Part shown: in pieces, positions 50,244-62,279 of the stretch
Layout of the letters: each line of letters begins with the position of its first letter
Position numbering within the stretch: position 1 is the first letter of the stretch
Assembly: GCF_002752165.1 (NCBI RefSeq)
Contig: NZ_MOMB01000002.1
Span: forward strand, 1-64,000
DNA: 64,000 nt
Direction: 5' to 3'
DNA from: Erwinia sp. OLFS4
GTDB taxonomy: Bacteria > Pseudomonadota > Gammaproteobacteria > Enterobacterales > Enterobacteriaceae
Position numbers and translations under genes: made by a program
Notes under the pieces: model-generated
The model's input: only the letters and a program-made list of their open reading frames with translations
Database searches by the model: none
What the model was told of the DNA's origin: nothing

Positions 50244-51598
50244 AAGCACGCTTACGTGGTCGCCTGTTCTGGAAAATCCTGTTTGGTTTCTGGCTGACTT
50301 TTATTATGGTCAGCCAGTTGTTATGGCTGGGATTCCAGTTTTATGGCCGTAACCATGAACCACCAGAGCATAAGGTTGCCCGGCGTATTGTCGATATACA
50401 GATGGCATCGGCCGTCTCGGTGTTACAGCGTGGCGGTCTGGCGGCACTCAACGATATGATGGCTGACTGGCAGCCTGATGATAAGCGTTTTTTTTCGGTG
50501 ATGCAGGTAGATAACCTGCCGCAGGAGACACCGCAACCCTCTGTGATGAGTTTCGACCGCGCGGCAACCCTGCCTGATGAAGTTGTTGAGTGGGTCACGG
50601 TGGCGGATGGTACGCATTACCGGCTACGTTATGACGTAAAAGGGCTGCGTAACGACAACGATATCAATGGCGGACCTCATCCGCATATCCTGAATATTCC
50701 GATGCCGATGTTTTTTATTGCCGGCGTAGGCGGCCTGTTGTTCAGTCTGATTCTGGCCTGGAATCTGACCAGGCCAATGCGCCAGCTTAGTCAGGGCTTT
50801 TCCCGTATCTCTGCTGGCGACCTTGAGGTACGGTTGTATCCCGATATGCGTGGCCGCCACGATGAACTTTCGGTAGTGGCAAAAGATTTTGATGCCATGG
50901 TTGAACGGCTGTCGGCGCTGATTAATTCCCGCGAAGCATTACTGCACGATATTTCTCATGAACTGCGATCGCCGCTGGCCCGCCTGCAGCTGGCGACCGG
51001 GCTGGCGCGTCAGCTTCCCGACAATGTTGAAGGTTCGCTGGACAGAATTGACGAAGAAGCGCGCCGGTTAGATAAGATGATTGGTGAGATACTGACTCTC
51101 TCCCGCGCCGGTTATGACAGTCAGCCGGAAGAACGCTACTTCGATTTACTGGGACTGGTGGAAGCGGTAACCGACGATGTGCGCTATGAGGCGCAGGTGC
51201 CGGGGGTGGAAATTGTGTTGACCTGCGATCAGCCGGCGGATTATACGGTACGGGGTAATGCAGAGCTGATCCGGCGCGCGGTAGAGAATGTCCTGCGTAA
51301 TGCGCTGCGTTTTTCACAGCAAGGGGAGCAGGTCGATGTTAGCCTGCGTCATGATACCGACTGGCTGGTGATCAGCGTGCGCGATCGCGGACCCGGCGTG
51401 GATTCTGATAAGCTTTCCAGCATTTTCGACCCTTTTGTCCGGGTTAACTCTCCGCTGATGGGCAAAGGATATGGTCTGGGTCTTTCCATTGTGCGCAAGA
51501 TTGTACTGGCACATCACGGTGAGGTGCAGGCAATCAATCATAAGCAGGGGGGGCTGGTATTGATCATTCGCTTACCACACTGGACTGCGTCACAATAA
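50240..51598 (+). CDS. CpxA-like sensor histidine kinase
   Basis: 452 residues. Two membrane segments (about 10-30 and 156-176) flank a periplasmic sensor of about 125 residues that differs from CpxA. HAMP domain, then the H box with phospho-acceptor His240 in HDISHELRSPLARLQ, the N box VENVLRNALRFS and the G boxes RDRGPGVDS and GKGYGLGLSIV. All catalytic boxes are intact, so it should be active. The signal is unknown. Convergent with crr across a strong terminator. Confidence 0.9.
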   Translation: MKARLRGRLFWKILFGFWLTFIMVSQLLWLGFQFYGRNHEPPEHKVARRIVDIQMASAVSVLQRGGLAALNDMMADWQPDDKRFFSVMQVDNLPQETPQPSVMSFDRAATLPDEVVEWVTVADGTHYRLRYDVKGLRNDNDINGGPHPHILNIPMPMFFIAGVGGLLFSLILAWNLTRPMRQLSQGFSRISAGDLEVRLYPDMRGRHDELSVVAKDFDAMVERLSALINSREALLHDISHELRSPLARLQLATGLARQLPDNVEGSLDRIDEEARRLDKMIGEILTLSRAGYDSQPEERYFDLLGLVEAVTDDVRYEAQVPGVEIVLTCDQPADYTVRGNAELIRRAVENVLRNALRFSQQGEQVDVSLRHDTDWLVISVRDRGPGVDSDKLSSIFDPFVRVNSPLMGKGYGLGLSIVRKIVLAHHGEVQAINHKQGGLVLIIRLPHWTASQ

Positions 51599-51623
51599 AA
51601 AAACGGCACCCTCAGGGTGCCGT
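51597..51623 (-). terminator. terminator of the pts operon (crr)
   Basis: On the minus strand ACGGCACCC - TGA - GGGTGCCGT (51615-51623 with 51603-51611) followed by seven T residues. It ends crr transcription and, from the other side, may also end the sensor-kinase gene. Confidence 0.92.
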
Positions 51624-51648
51624 CTATGTATACCGGTGGGGGTGCTGA

Positions 51649-52152
51649 CTATTTACGGATACGCATAACTGCTGTTTCACCCAGAGTTACCGCACCAGAC
51701 AGCTTAACCAGTTCTTTAATCTCATCCATATTAGAGATAACCACCGGCGTCAGCGTTGATTTTGCTTTCCCTTCGAGTAGCGGTAAGTCGAATTCGATGA
51801 CGACATCGCCTTTACTTACCTTCTGGCCTTCTTCCGCAATGCGCTTAAAGCCTTCGCCTTTCAGCTCTACGGTATCAACGCCAAAATGGACAAACAGCTC
51901 AATGCCGTTGTCCGATTCGATTGAGAAAGCATGGTTAGTTTCAAAAATTTTGCCGATGGTACCGTCGACGGGGGCAACCATTTTGTTCCCTGTGGGTTTG
52001 ATCGCGATGCCATCACCAACGATTTTTTCGGCAAACACCACGTCGGGAACGTCTTCAATGTTAACGATTTCGCCTGATAACGGTGCGACAATCTCAATGG
52101 TGCCTGAGGTGCTATCCGTTTTATCGCCAAAAAGTTTAGAAAACAAACCCAT
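51649..52152 (-). CDS. crr: PTS glucose-specific EIIA component (Crr)
   Basis: Cytoplasmic phosphocarrier between HPr and EIIB(Glc) and central carbon-control protein (inducer exclusion, adenylate cyclase activation). 167 residues (E. coli 169); the N-terminal tail is two residues shorter. Catalytic His74 (ETNHAF) and the phosphorylated His89 (LFVHFG) are present. Order ptsH-ptsI-crr on the minus strand. Confidence 0.98.
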   Translation of the reverse strand: MGLFSKLFGDKTDSTSGTIEIVAPLSGEIVNIEDVPDVVFAEKIVGDGIAIKPTGNKMVAPVDGTIGKIFETNHAFSIESDNGIELFVHFGVDTVELKGEGFKRIAEEGQKVSKGDVVIEFDLPLLEGKAKSTLTPVVISNMDEIKELVKLSGAVTLGETAVMRIRK

Positions 52153-52195
52153 GATCTTCTCCTAAGCTGTAATTTTGGGTCAGCGTCTCGCGGTA

Positions 52196-53923
52196 TCAGC
52201 AGAGTGTTTTTTCTTCAATGAATTTGTTGACCAGATTCATTAACTCTTCGGCGGTGGATTGAGCCAGAGCCTGTTCTGCCAATGCCTTCGCATCTTTGAA
52301 AGTCGTATTACGAATAATTTTCTTGATGCGTGGGATAGAAATGGAACTCATACTGAATTCGTCCAGGCCCATACCCAGTAATAACAGTGTAGCACGTTCA
52401 TCTCCTGCCAGCTCACCACACATGCCGGTCCATTTACCTTCCGCATGGGAAGCGTCAATAACCTGGCGGATAAGCGTCAGTACAGACGGTGACATGGGGT
52501 TGTAGAGATGAGAGATCAGATCGTTACCCCGGTCGACGGCCAGAGTGTACTGTGTCAGGTCATTGGTGCCAATACTAAAGAAGTCGACTTCTTTTGCAAG
52601 ATGATGGGCGATTACCGCAGAAGCGGGCGTCTCAACCATGATACCGACTTCTATGCTTTCATCAAACGCCTTGTTTTCATTACGCAGCTGGGTTTTAAGG
52701 GTTTCCAGTTCATTTTTCAGGATGCGTACTTCTTCAACCGAAATCACCATGGGAAACATGATGCGCAGTTTGCCAAAGGCCGATGCACGAAGAATGGCAC
52801 GCAGCTGCGCATGCAGAATTTCGGTACGATCCATGGCAATGCGGATAGCACGCCAGCCAAGAAAGGGGTTATCTTCTTTTGGCAGGTTCATATAAGGCAA
52901 ATCTTTGTCGCCGCCAATGTCCATGGTGCGCACAATAACCGCCTGCGATCCCATGGCTTCAGCAACGGCTTTGTAAGCCTGAAATTGTTCTTCTTCGCCA
53001 GGCAGTGAATCGCGGTCCATAAACAGGAATTCGGTACGATACAGACCAACCCCTTCTGCGCCATTGCGTTCAGCCCCGGCGATATCGCGTACGGTGCCAA
53101 TATTGGCGACCACTTCAACCTGATGACCATCCAGCGTAATGGCCGGCAGATCTTTGAGCTTTGCCAGCTCATTTTTTTCTTCCAGGTACTGTTCCTGAAC
53201 CGCTTTAAGCTCGTCGATTTTCTCGTCGCTGGGATTAATATAGATTTGATTATTAACGCCATCGAGGATCAGGTAATCGCCGTTTTTAACCGTGGCAGTA
53301 ATGTTACCGGTACCGACAATAGCAGGCAGTTCCAGTGAGCGAGCCATGATGGAAGTATGGGAAGTCCGGCCACCTATATCGGTAATAAAGCCCAGCACGT
53401 TTTTAAGATTTAATTGTGCGGTTTCAGATGGCGTCAAATCTTTAGCCACCAGAATCGATTGGCTCTGAATAGCACTGAGGTCGACAATGTGCAGACCAAG
53501 AATATTTTGCAGCAGGCGTTTACCAATATCACGTACGTCAGTGGCACGTTCTTTAAGATACTCGTCGTCCAGCTCTTCCAGTGCTTTAGCCTGACCTTCA
53601 ATAACGGAGTAGGTTGCCGCATCGGCTGAAGCCAGTTCATCTTTGATTAACGCGATGATTTCCTGCTCCAGCTCTTCATCTTCCAGCAGCATGATATGGC
53701 CTTCGAAGATTGCTTCTTTTTCTTCGCCGAAGGTTTCACCTGCTTTGATTTTTATCGCTTCAAGTTGTGCTGAGGCTTTGGCGCGGGCGTCAAGAAAACG
53801 CTTAACTTCTGCGTCAGTTTGTTCGGCGGAAATTTTTTTCCGGTTGATGACAATTTCATCTTCTTTCAACAAAAGCGCTTTGCCGAAAGCCATACCTGGT
53901 GATGCTAAAATGCCTGAAATCAT
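52196..53923 (-). CDS. ptsI: PTS enzyme I (phosphoenolpyruvate-protein phosphotransferase)
   Basis: Takes phosphate from PEP and passes it to HPr. 575 residues from ATG 53921-53923, the E. coli length; in-frame codons up to 53953 are excluded. The active-site His is in [13 protein letters not shown], the PEP-binding part includes [14 protein letters not shown] and the C-terminal catalytic MCGELAGD with its Cys. The gap to ptsH is 222 bp, much longer than the roughly 45 bp in E. coli. Confidence 0.98.
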   Translation of the reverse strand: MISGILASPGMAFGKALLLKEDEIVINRKKISAEQTDAEVKRFLDARAKASAQLEAIKIKAGETFGEEKEAIFEGHIMLLEDEELEQEIIALIKDELASADAATYSVIEGQAKALEELDDEYLKERATDVRDIGKRLLQNILGLHIVDLSAIQSQSILVAKDLTPSETAQLNLKNVLGFITDIGGRTSHTSIMARSLELPAIVGTGNITATVKNGDYLILDGVNNQIYINPSDEKIDELKAVQEQYLEEKNELAKLKDLPAITLDGHQVEVVANIGTVRDIAGAERNGAEGVGLYRTEFLFMDRDSLPGEEEQFQAYKAVAEAMGSQAVIVRTMDIGGDKDLPYMNLPKEDNPFLGWRAIRIAMDRTEILHAQLRAILRASAFGKLRIMFPMVISVEEVRILKNELETLKTQLRNENKAFDESIEVGIMVETPASAVIAHHLAKEVDFFSIGTNDLTQYTLAVDRGNDLISHLYNPMSPSVLTLIRQVIDASHAEGKWTGMCGELAGDERATLLLLGMGLDEFSMSSISIPRIKKIIRNTTFKDAKALAEQALAQSTAEELMNLVNKFIEEKTLC

Positions 53924-53951
53924 AACCCTACCTTTTATAATCTTGTGAATC

Positions 53952-54087
53952 ACCTGATCAGGTTAAGCGATGAATACATCGTTTAAAATACCCGGCATGG
54001 CGGTACGACCGAGGGGCTAACCGCCAGGTTGCTATTCAAGTGAATGGGAAACTTTACTAAAGCAACAACGCGGACGTACCGTCCGCG
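53952..54087. repeat. inverted repeats in the ptsH-ptsI spacer
   Basis: Four inverted repeats crowd the spacer: ACCTGATCAGGT (53952-53963), CGATG-AATA-CATCG (53969-53982), TGGCGGT...ACCGCCA (53998-54026) and CGCGGACG-TAC-CGTCCGCG (54069-54087). The last is a stable stem that in the ptsH direction is followed by only a weak T-rich tail. They may be processing, attenuation or operator sites. Confidence 0.6.
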
Positions 54088-54145
54088 ATCAAATAATCAG
54101 ATGGTTAGCAGGCCAGGCCATGCAGCAAATGCTGAATGGGAATGG

Positions 54146-54403
54146 TTATTCCAGTTCAGCCATCAGTTTAACCAGATGTTCAACTGCCTGTTGTTCGTCT
54201 TCACCGGTGGCGGAAAGAGTGACCACTGTACCCTGAGTCAGGCCGAGGGTCTGCAGTTTGAACAGGCTTTTGGCGCTGGCGGATTTACCGTTGGAGGTCA
54301 CCGTGATTTCTGACTGGAAAGCTTTTGCTTCTTTAACAAACTGGGCTGCCGGGCGGGTGTGGAGGCCGTTAGGTGCGGTGATAGTCACTTCTTTCTGGAA
54401 CAT
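54146..54403 (-). CDS. ptsH: PTS phosphocarrier protein HPr
   Basis: 85 residues from ATG 54401-54403, the usual length. Phosphorylated His15 is in [10 protein letters not shown], and Ser46 in [16 protein letters not shown] is the position used for regulation in Firmicutes only. The open frame upstream to 54478 is not coding. It passes phosphate from enzyme I to the sugar-specific EIIA proteins. Confidence 0.98.
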   Translation of the reverse strand: MFQKEVTITAPNGLHTRPAAQFVKEAKAFQSEITVTSNGKSASAKSLFKLQTLGLTQGTVVTLSATGEDEQQAVEHLVKLMAELE

Positions 54404-54779
54404 GGTATTTCCCCAATAAAATTGGTGTGGTGTTGAGGATCTAAAGTCTAGCCTGGAGCCTGATTTTAGCCCTATCAAATCGCGTTGTCGTAGCCAAAAA
54501 AAAGACGAAAAACGCGCAGTTAAACGTTTTGAAGCGAAGCGGTCAGCCCAGCTAAGCTTCGATGACTCCTATTATGCCTGAAAGTGGAGCCTGAATAATC
54601 TGGAAATCGATCCAGCAGTGGATATAGATACTGCGATTAATTTTTTGCTTCGAAATAATTGGCTGCTTAAATACCAATCTGACGACAGAAAAGCAATCTG
54701 GATTTGTGTAAAAACTTGACGCAACCCACAAAAAAAGCACCCGGGCGGGTGCTTTTTTGAATAACGCATAGCGGTTTGT
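54404..54779 (-). promoter_or_regulatory. ptsH upstream region (376 bp between cysK and ptsH)
   Basis: Holds the cysK terminator (54731-54758) and, downstream of it, the AT-rich promoter region of ptsH-ptsI-crr. E. coli uses several promoters controlled by CRP, Cra and Mlc here. I could not fix a -10/-35 pair or CRP site by eye. No small gene was supported. Confidence 0.5.
54731..54758. terminator. terminator after cysK
   Basis: AAAAAAGCACCC (54731-54742), loop GGGC, GGGTGCTTTTTT (54747-54758). Strong and symmetrical; it serves cysK (minus strand) and separates it from ptsH. Confidence 0.92.
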
Positions 54780-55751
54780 TTACTGTTGAAGTTCTTTCTC
54801 AGTGAATAAATCGGCAAACAGCGCGGTGCTGAGGTAACGCTCGCCCGAAGAAGGCAGCACGACCACAATCTGCTTGTTAGCATAGGCTTGATCCTGCTGC
54901 AGCTTCAGCGCAGCGGCGACCGCGGCGCCAGACGAGATACCGGCAAGAATGCCTTCTTCTTCCATCAGCCGCCGGGCAGTCGAAATGGCTTCTTCGTTGG
55001 TAATAGCGACAACTTTATCAACCAGTTTAAGATCGAGATTACCCGGAATAAATCCGGCGCCGATGCCCTGAATTTTATGCGGACCGGGCTTGATCTCTTC
55101 GCCAGCCAGTGCCTGGGCAATCACCGGTGAATCAGCCGGTTCTACCGCTACGGTGATCAGATCTTTTTTACCTTTGACGTTTTTAATATAGCGACTGACG
55201 CCGGTCAGGGTGCCACCGGTGCCGACACCGGAAATAAATACATCAACGTTACCGTCGGTATCATCCCAGATTTCAGGGCCGGTGGTTTTTTCATGAATTT
55301 CCGGGTTAGCTGGATTACTGAATTGCTGCAGCATAATGGTTTTATCCGGGTTTTGTGCCACCAGTTCTTCCGCTTTGGCGATGGCGCCTTTCATCCCTTT
55401 TGCCACTTCGGTCAGCACCAGATTGGCTCCCAGTGCCTTCAGCAACTTGCGGCGTTCGACACTCATGGTTTCTGGCATAGTCAGGGTCAGCTTGTAGCCG
55501 CGGGCAGCGGCAACGTAGGCCAGAGCAATACCGGTATTACCGCTGGTTGGCTCAACCAGTTCAATGCCCGGCGTCAGGATCCCACGTTTCTCTGCGTCCC
55601 AGATCATATTGGCACCGATGCGGCATTTGACGCTGAAACTAGGGTTACGTGATTCAACCTTAGCGAGAATATGACCGTTTCCGATGCGGTTCAGTCGAAC
55701 CAGCGGCGTATGACCGATTGTTAACGAGTTATCTTCGTAAATCTTACTCAT
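54780..55751 (-). CDS. cysK: cysteine synthase A (O-acetylserine sulfhydrylase A)
   Basis: Main PLP enzyme of cysteine synthesis. 323 residues, as in E. coli CysK. The PLP Lys is expected in [23 protein letters not shown] and [11 protein letters not shown] bind substrate and phosphate. The C-terminal FTEKELQQ lies near the site where CysE docks. It follows cysZ on the minus strand with a 203-bp spacer that contains a tandem repeat. Confidence 0.97.
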   Translation of the reverse strand: MSKIYEDNSLTIGHTPLVRLNRIGNGHILAKVESRNPSFSVKCRIGANMIWDAEKRGILTPGIELVEPTSGNTGIALAYVAAARGYKLTLTMPETMSVERRKLLKALGANLVLTEVAKGMKGAIAKAEELVAQNPDKTIMLQQFSNPANPEIHEKTTGPEIWDDTDGNVDVFISGVGTGGTLTGVSRYIKNVKGKKDLITVAVEPADSPVIAQALAGEEIKPGPHKIQGIGAGFIPGNLDLKLVDKVVAITNEEAISTARRLMEEEGILAGISSGAAVAAALKLQQDQAYANKQIVVVLPSSGERYLSTALFADLFTEKELQQ

Positions 55752-55841
55752 GGCCTGTCCTTAACTGTATGAAATTGTGGCAACCCTGACAGCATACTCA
55801 TTCGCGATCGCTGCGGAAGTGAAGAAATCATCTATAGATAT

Positions 55842-55901
55842 GTATTGCAGCAATAAGCATAATAATAAAAGGTATTGCAGCAATAAGCACAATAAATATA
55901 A
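55842..55901. repeat. two-copy 30-bp tandem repeat upstream of cysK
   Basis: GTATTGCAGCAATAAGCAYAATAA occurs at 55842-55865 and again at 55872-55895, 30 bp apart, with similar A/T tails. Each unit contains the small inverted repeat TATTG-CAG-CAATA. It lies 91-150 bp upstream of the cysK start, where CysB would be expected to act. Confidence 0.85.
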
Positions 55902-55954
55902 GAAATTAAGAAGTTGCGGGCCTGCCCGATAATAGCGAGCAGGCAAAGATTGTC

Positions 55955-56737
55955 TTACTGGCGGCGGGGAGTTTGTGTACTCAGCGTTGTACGGTATTTA
56001 TCGACCCACATCGCCGTTGCGCCACATACCGCCACCGGCATAATCACCAGGTTAAGAAGCGGTATCAGCGTACAAAAACTGACCAGTGCGCCAAACTGCA
56101 TGTTATCGCTTTTATATTGCCGTAACGCTTTGCGCATACGGGGAAAATCGATCCTGTGATTATCAAAAGCGTAATCGCAATAATGGATGGTAAGCATCCA
56201 GGCACTGAATAAAAACCATAGTACAGGCGCCAGGGTTTGCCCAATCCCGGGAATAAAATAAAGAAGAAGTAATACCAGTGCCCGTGGCAGATACCAGGCA
56301 AATTTTTGCCATTCCCGCCACAAAATACGCGGCGTATCTTTAACAATTTCCATCCAGCTGATATCCGGGGCGGACTCGCCGGTAAGCTGCGCTTCAAGCT
56401 GTTCGGCCAGCAAACCGCAAAACGGTGCAGCAATCCAGTTAGCCAGCGTGGAAAAAAAGTAGCTGAACACTAACAGCATTGATATTACGGTAAGCGGCCA
56501 CAGCAGATAACTCAGCCACTGAAGCCAGCCTGGTACGTGAGCCAGCATCAGCGGTATCCAGCTATTAAGCTTATGGAATAGCCAGAGAAAGGCGCCGCCC
56601 ATCAGCAGAATATTGACCAGCAACGGTAGCAAAACGTAGCGACGAATGCCGGGCTGACGGATAAGTTTCCAGCCCTGAAAAAAATAGTGGCTGCCGCTGT
56701 ATACAGAAACCGGATTGCGGTTGACCATGTGCCTCAA
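55955..56737 (-). CDS. cysZ: sulfate transporter CysZ
   Basis: Inner-membrane, high-affinity sulfate importer linked to cysteine synthesis. 260 residues (E. coli 253) with several hydrophobic segments, the family stretch [24 protein letters not shown] and the C-terminal [17 protein letters not shown]. It is upstream of cysK on the same strand and divergent from zipA, as in E. coli. Confidence 0.95.
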   Translation of the reverse strand: MRHMVNRNPVSVYSGSHYFFQGWKLIRQPGIRRYVLLPLLVNILLMGGAFLWLFHKLNSWIPLMLAHVPGWLQWLSYLLWPLTVISMLLVFSYFFSTLANWIAAPFCGLLAEQLEAQLTGESAPDISWMEIVKDTPRILWREWQKFAWYLPRALVLLLLYFIPGIGQTLAPVLWFLFSAWMLTIHYCDYAFDNHRIDFPRMRKALRQYKSDNMQFGALVSFCTLIPLLNLVIMPVAVCGATAMWVDKYRTTLSTQTPRRQ

Positions 56738-56947
56738 ATCTCCATTTTCGCTCTGACGGGCGCCATCATAACCTATGTTTTAGGTCTCTTTGGCAGACTG
56801 TTGCGCGAAAAAACGCCAAAAAGACGGCCTGAATCTATCTTATTTGTTAGAAAATAGTGCGTAGACTTGCACTTGTGAAGCGGGGCAAATACAGTTAGAG
56901 GATAAAGTTTGCCGTGGTGGCAAGGTATTGGAACAACAGAGAATACA

Positions 56948-57937
56948 ATGATGCAGGATTTGCGTCTGATATTAATCGTTGTTGGCGCGATCGCCATAAT
57001 CGCATTGCTTCTTCACGGCTTGTGGACCAGCCGTAAAGAGCGTTCGACGGTATTTCGCGATCGCCCGCATAAACGCATAAAGCAGGAACGGACTGATTTC
57101 GCTGATGAAAGCGATGAAGGTGTCGGTGAAGTTCGTGTTCGTCGCAGAGAACCCACTGCCGATCCGTTGCCTGATCTGCATACCGAACCTGCCCGTGACG
57201 TTGCCCGCCAGGAGAGGGGTGTTCCCCCTGCTGAAAGCGGCCGTCAGCCGCCACAACCGGTGGTCCCGCAACCGGCGCCAGCGTCTTCACGCGATCCGTT
57301 GCTCGACCGTGACACCGACTGGTCAGATAACCCGCCTGATTCGGCCGATATCCGACCAGAGCAGGAACCTCACCCCGGCCGGTCAGCGGAACCTGCGGAT
57401 GGACAATCTCACAACAGTGATGCGCCATCAGCACCGGCTTTCAGCGCGGCGCCTGCCCCCCGGCAGCAGCAGGACGCGCCCGCGGTGGAAAAACCGGCTG
57501 AGGAAGAAGACACGAAGAAAGAAGCGGTATTAATTCTGCACGTTGCTGCCCATGCCGGCGGTGAACTGAACGGTGACGTATTGTTGCAGGGCATTTTGCA
57601 GGCAGGCTTCCAGTTTGGTGAGATGAATATTTTCCATCGCCACCTTAACCCCGCAGGCAGTGGACCGGTGCTGTTCAGTCTGGCTAACATGGTCAAACCA
57701 GGTTCGTTTAATCCTGATGCCATGGCAGATTTTTCTACGCCAGGCGTCTCTATTTTTATGATGGTGCCGTCATACGGTGATGCTAACCAGAACTTTAAGC
57801 TGATGCTGCAATCTGCCCAGCGTATTGCCGATGATGTTGGTGGCGTGGTGCTGGATGATGAACGTCGTATGATGACGCCGCAGAAGCTGGAAACCTACAA
57901 AGCGCGCATTCGTGACGTTGTGGAAAAGAAAGGGTAA
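56948..57937 (+). CDS. zipA: cell division protein ZipA
   Basis: Essential division protein that anchors FtsZ to the membrane. 329 residues from ATG 56948 ([21 protein letters not shown], matching E. coli); a frame open to 56909 is excluded. N-terminal membrane anchor, a charged region, a long Pro/Gln/Ala-rich linker (about 75-185) and the C-terminal FtsZ-binding domain (about 190-329, including [17 protein letters not shown]). The linker is shorter and less Gln-rich than in E. coli. Confidence 0.95.
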   Translation: MMQDLRLILIVVGAIAIIALLLHGLWTSRKERSTVFRDRPHKRIKQERTDFADESDEGVGEVRVRRREPTADPLPDLHTEPARDVARQERGVPPAESGRQPPQPVVPQPAPASSRDPLLDRDTDWSDNPPDSADIRPEQEPHPGRSAEPADGQSHNSDAPSAPAFSAAPAPRQQQDAPAVEKPAEEEDTKKEAVLILHVAAHAGGELNGDVLLQGILQAGFQFGEMNIFHRHLNPAGSGPVLFSLANMVKPGSFNPDAMADFSTPGVSIFMMVPSYGDANQNFKLMLQSAQRIADDVGGVVLDDERRMMTPQKLETYKARIRDVVEKKG

Positions 57938-57964
57938 GCTGTAACGGCATATGAATTAACCGAA

Positions 57965-57987
57965 CCCCCGCTAGCCGGGGGTTTTTT
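57965..57987 (+). terminator. terminator between zipA and ligA
   Basis: CCCCCG (57965-57970), loop CTAGC, CGGGGG (57976-57981), six T residues. It lies only 18 bp before the ligA start, so ligA transcription likely depends on read-through or a promoter inside zipA. Confidence 0.85.
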
Positions 57988-58001
57988 ATCGCTGATGGTA
58001 A

Positions 58002-60023
<2,022 letters not shown>

Positions 60024-60024
60024 T

Positions 60025-60243
60025 ATGGAAAAAGCGGATTTGCTGGAAATTGCCAATACCACAATGCCGTTTGGCAAATATAAAGGGCGCAGGCTTATCG
60101 ATTTACCGGAACCTTATCTGCTGTGGTTTGCCCGTAAAGCTGAGTTCCCCGCCGGCCGGCTTGGCGATCTGATGCAGATGACGCTGACGATCAAAATTGA
60201 AGGGCTGGAAGGGCTGATTAAACCCCTCCAGCGTACTGAATGA
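60025..60243 (+). CDS. ypeB: YpeB-like small protein (DUF3820)
   Basis: 72 residues from ATG 60025, directly after the ligA stop (the frame upstream overlaps ligA). The DUF3820 signature MPFGKYKGRRLIDLPEPYLLWFARK is present. Domains of this type accompany exonuclease- or ligase-related proteins, but no activity is known. Coupled with ligA, as in E. coli; convergent with yfeH, only one base between the stops. Confidence 0.92.
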   Translation: MEKADLLEIANTTMPFGKYKGRRLIDLPEPYLLWFARKAEFPAGRLGDLMQMTLTIKIEGLEGLIKPLQRTE

Positions 60244-60244
60244 T

Positions 60245-61264
60245 TTATGACTCTATGTCGGAAGTCTCTCTGGCAAAATTTTTCTGCTGTTGTGCAGCTT
60301 TTTGTCCCACCTTTTTATAACGCTGGGCAATAAACGAACACACCATCAGCTGAACCTGGTGAAAAATCATCAGCGGCAGAACGATGATGCCGATAGTCGC
60401 GGCAGGGAAGAGGATGTTGGCCATGGGGACCCCGTTAGCCAGGCTTTTCTTCGAGCCACAAAACAGCACGGTGATTTCATCCGGACGGCTGAAGCCAAAT
60501 AGCCGGCACGCCAGCAGATTTATCGTCAGCACCGTTATCAGCAGCAGCAGGCTGCCCGCCAGAATCCAGAATAGGGTATCCACGCCAACCTGATGCCAGA
60601 TACCGTTAACAACCGCTTCGCTAAAGGCGGTATATACCACCAGTAAAATCGATGACTGATCGGTCTGAGCTATCAGGCCGCGGTGTCGTTCAACCCACTG
60701 ACCAATCCAGCGGCGCGCGAGATGGCCCAGAACGAAGGGCAGCAGCAGCTGCAGCATGATTTTGCCAATTTGTTCCAGACTGCTCATAGCGCTACTGTGC
60801 TGGTGAATATTCATCAGCAAGCCGACCAGCAGCGGCGAGACAAAAACGCCAAGCAGGCTTGATGCCGAGGCGCTGCATACTGCGGCGGCCACATTACCGC
60901 CGGCCAGTGAGGTGAAGGCAATGGAGGATTGCACCGTGGCAGGCAGAATGCATAAATAAAGAAATCCGGTATAAATATCATTACTTACCTCTACCGGATG
61001 CCACCAAAGTACCAGCAGACCGAGCGCAGGGAACAGCACAAAGGTGCTGAACATAATCCACAGATGGAGTCGCCAGTGGCTGCTGCCTGCAATAATTTTC
61101 TCACGCGATAGTTTCGCGCCATGCATAAAAAATAGCAGGGCGATGGCGGCGGTTGTCAGACCTTCAAAGAAAGGCACAAAGGCGCCGCGTGCCGGAATAA
61201 AGCTGGCCAGCAAGACGGTAATAATCAGTTTGACCATCATCGGGTCGAGGCGAAACACAGCCAT
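60245..61264 (-). CDS. yfeH: YfeH-type putative sodium/bile-acid symporter family protein
   Basis: 339 residues with about ten membrane segments and the family's C-terminal FCGSKKSLANGVPMANILFP. It belongs to the bile acid:Na+ symporter (SBF-like) group; the actual substrate is unknown. Divergent from the LysR gene yfeR across 94 bp, the E. coli arrangement. Confidence 0.9.
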   Translation of the reverse strand: MAVFRLDPMMVKLIITVLLASFIPARGAFVPFFEGLTTAAIALLFFMHGAKLSREKIIAGSSHWRLHLWIMFSTFVLFPALGLLVLWWHPVEVSNDIYTGFLYLCILPATVQSSIAFTSLAGGNVAAAVCSASASSLLGVFVSPLLVGLLMNIHQHSSAMSSLEQIGKIMLQLLLPFVLGHLARRWIGQWVERHRGLIAQTDQSSILLVVYTAFSEAVVNGIWHQVGVDTLFWILAGSLLLLITVLTINLLACRLFGFSRPDEITVLFCGSKKSLANGVPMANILFPAATIGIIVLPLMIFHQVQLMVCSFIAQRYKKVGQKAAQQQKNFARETSDIES

Positions 61265-61318
61265 TGTTAATACCTGGTTAAAAAGAGAAAGGGCTATTGT
61301 GCGCGTTCGGCTTTAAGA

Positions 61319-61335
61319 AATAAAATTGATTTATT
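61319..61335. promoter_or_regulatory. candidate LysR-type operator between yfeH and yfeR
   Basis: AATAAA-ATTGA-TTTATT, a perfect inverted repeat with LysR-type spacing (A/T-N11-A/T) inside the divergent promoter region. Probable YfeR binding site by position; not a characterised sequence. Confidence 0.45.
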
Positions 61336-61358
61336 GCATTCATCCATGAGGAAAATAG

Positions 61359-62279
61359 ATGAATTATACCTTACGTCAGCTGCGGATCTTTGTTGCTGTG
61401 GCTCACTTTGGCAGTTTCAGTCAGGCCGGCCAGGCCATTGGCCTGAGTCAGTCGGCGGTAAGCCACAGTATTAAGGAGCTGGAAAACGAAATCGGTATTC
61501 GTTTACTTGACCGTACCACCCGTGAAGTATTACTGACGGAGGCCGGTGAACAGCTAGCCCGTCAGCTGGAACGTCAGCTTGACGATCTGAATACCGTGCT
61601 ACTTGATGTCCGCAGTTACGGGCAGCAACGCAGCGGTATGGTACGTGTTGCCGCGAGTCAGACTATCTCGGCGCAGCTGATGCCACAATGTCTGGCAGCA
61701 AGCCAGCAGCGTTATCCGGAGATAAAAATTATGCTCAGAGACCGTCCGCAACACTGGGTCTTGCAAAGTATTCGTAACGGAGAGGTGGATTTTGGTATCG
61801 TAATTGGACCGTTGCCTGGCGACGATTTTGCATCGGAAGCGGTTTTGCATGAGCCTTTTTTACTGCTGTGCCGCCAGGACGATGTACTGGCTTCTCTGGC
61901 TGAGGTGCCATGGTCAGCCCTGAATCAGCGCCTGCTGGTACTTCAGGACTACGCATCAGGCAGCCGGGTATTAATTGATAATGCCTTACAACAACAGCAG
62001 GTTGAGGCGGAAATTGTGCAGGAAATCGGGCATCCGGCAACGCTTTACCCAATGGTTGAAGCCGGGATTGGGATCTCTATTTTGCCGGCTCTGGCGTTAC
62101 CGCTGCCGGCAGGCGGCTCGCTGATGGTCCGGCGACTGGTACCGGAAATAAATCGTTCGCTGATGCTGATTCGCCGCAAAAATCGCTCTCTGACCCCGGC
62201 AGCAGAAGCGATCTGGCAGGAAGTTCATCGCCAGGCCGGATTGCTGGCTTATCAGCGTCAGCGGGCGCCTTCATTTTAA
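61359..62279 (+). CDS. yfeR: LysR-family transcriptional regulator YfeR
   Basis: 306 residues. The helix-turn-helix covers about 18-38 ([23 protein letters not shown]), followed by the two-lobe effector-binding domain. It closely resembles E. coli YfeR, which controls the divergent yfeH. RBS gagg before ATG 61359. Effector unknown. Convergent with the next gene, stops one base apart. Confidence 0.9.
   Translation: MNYTLRQLRIFVAVAHFGSFSQAGQAIGLSQSAVSHSIKELENEIGIRLLDRTTREVLLTEAGEQLARQLERQLDDLNTVLLDVRSYGQQRSGMVRVAASQTISAQLMPQCLAASQQRYPEIKIMLRDRPQHWVLQSIRNGEVDFGIVIGPLPGDDFASEAVLHEPFLLLCRQDDVLASLAEVPWSALNQRLLVLQDYASGSRVLIDNALQQQQVEAEIVQEIGHPATLYPMVEAGIGISILPALALPLPAGGSLMVRRLVPEINRSLMLIRRKNRSLTPAAEAIWQEVHRQAGLLAYQRQRAPSF

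Noticed and set aside
55761-55946. 61-codon Leu/Tyr-rich frame upstream of cysK
   Set aside because: The sequence is produced by the tandem repeat of the control region; no ribosome-binding site.
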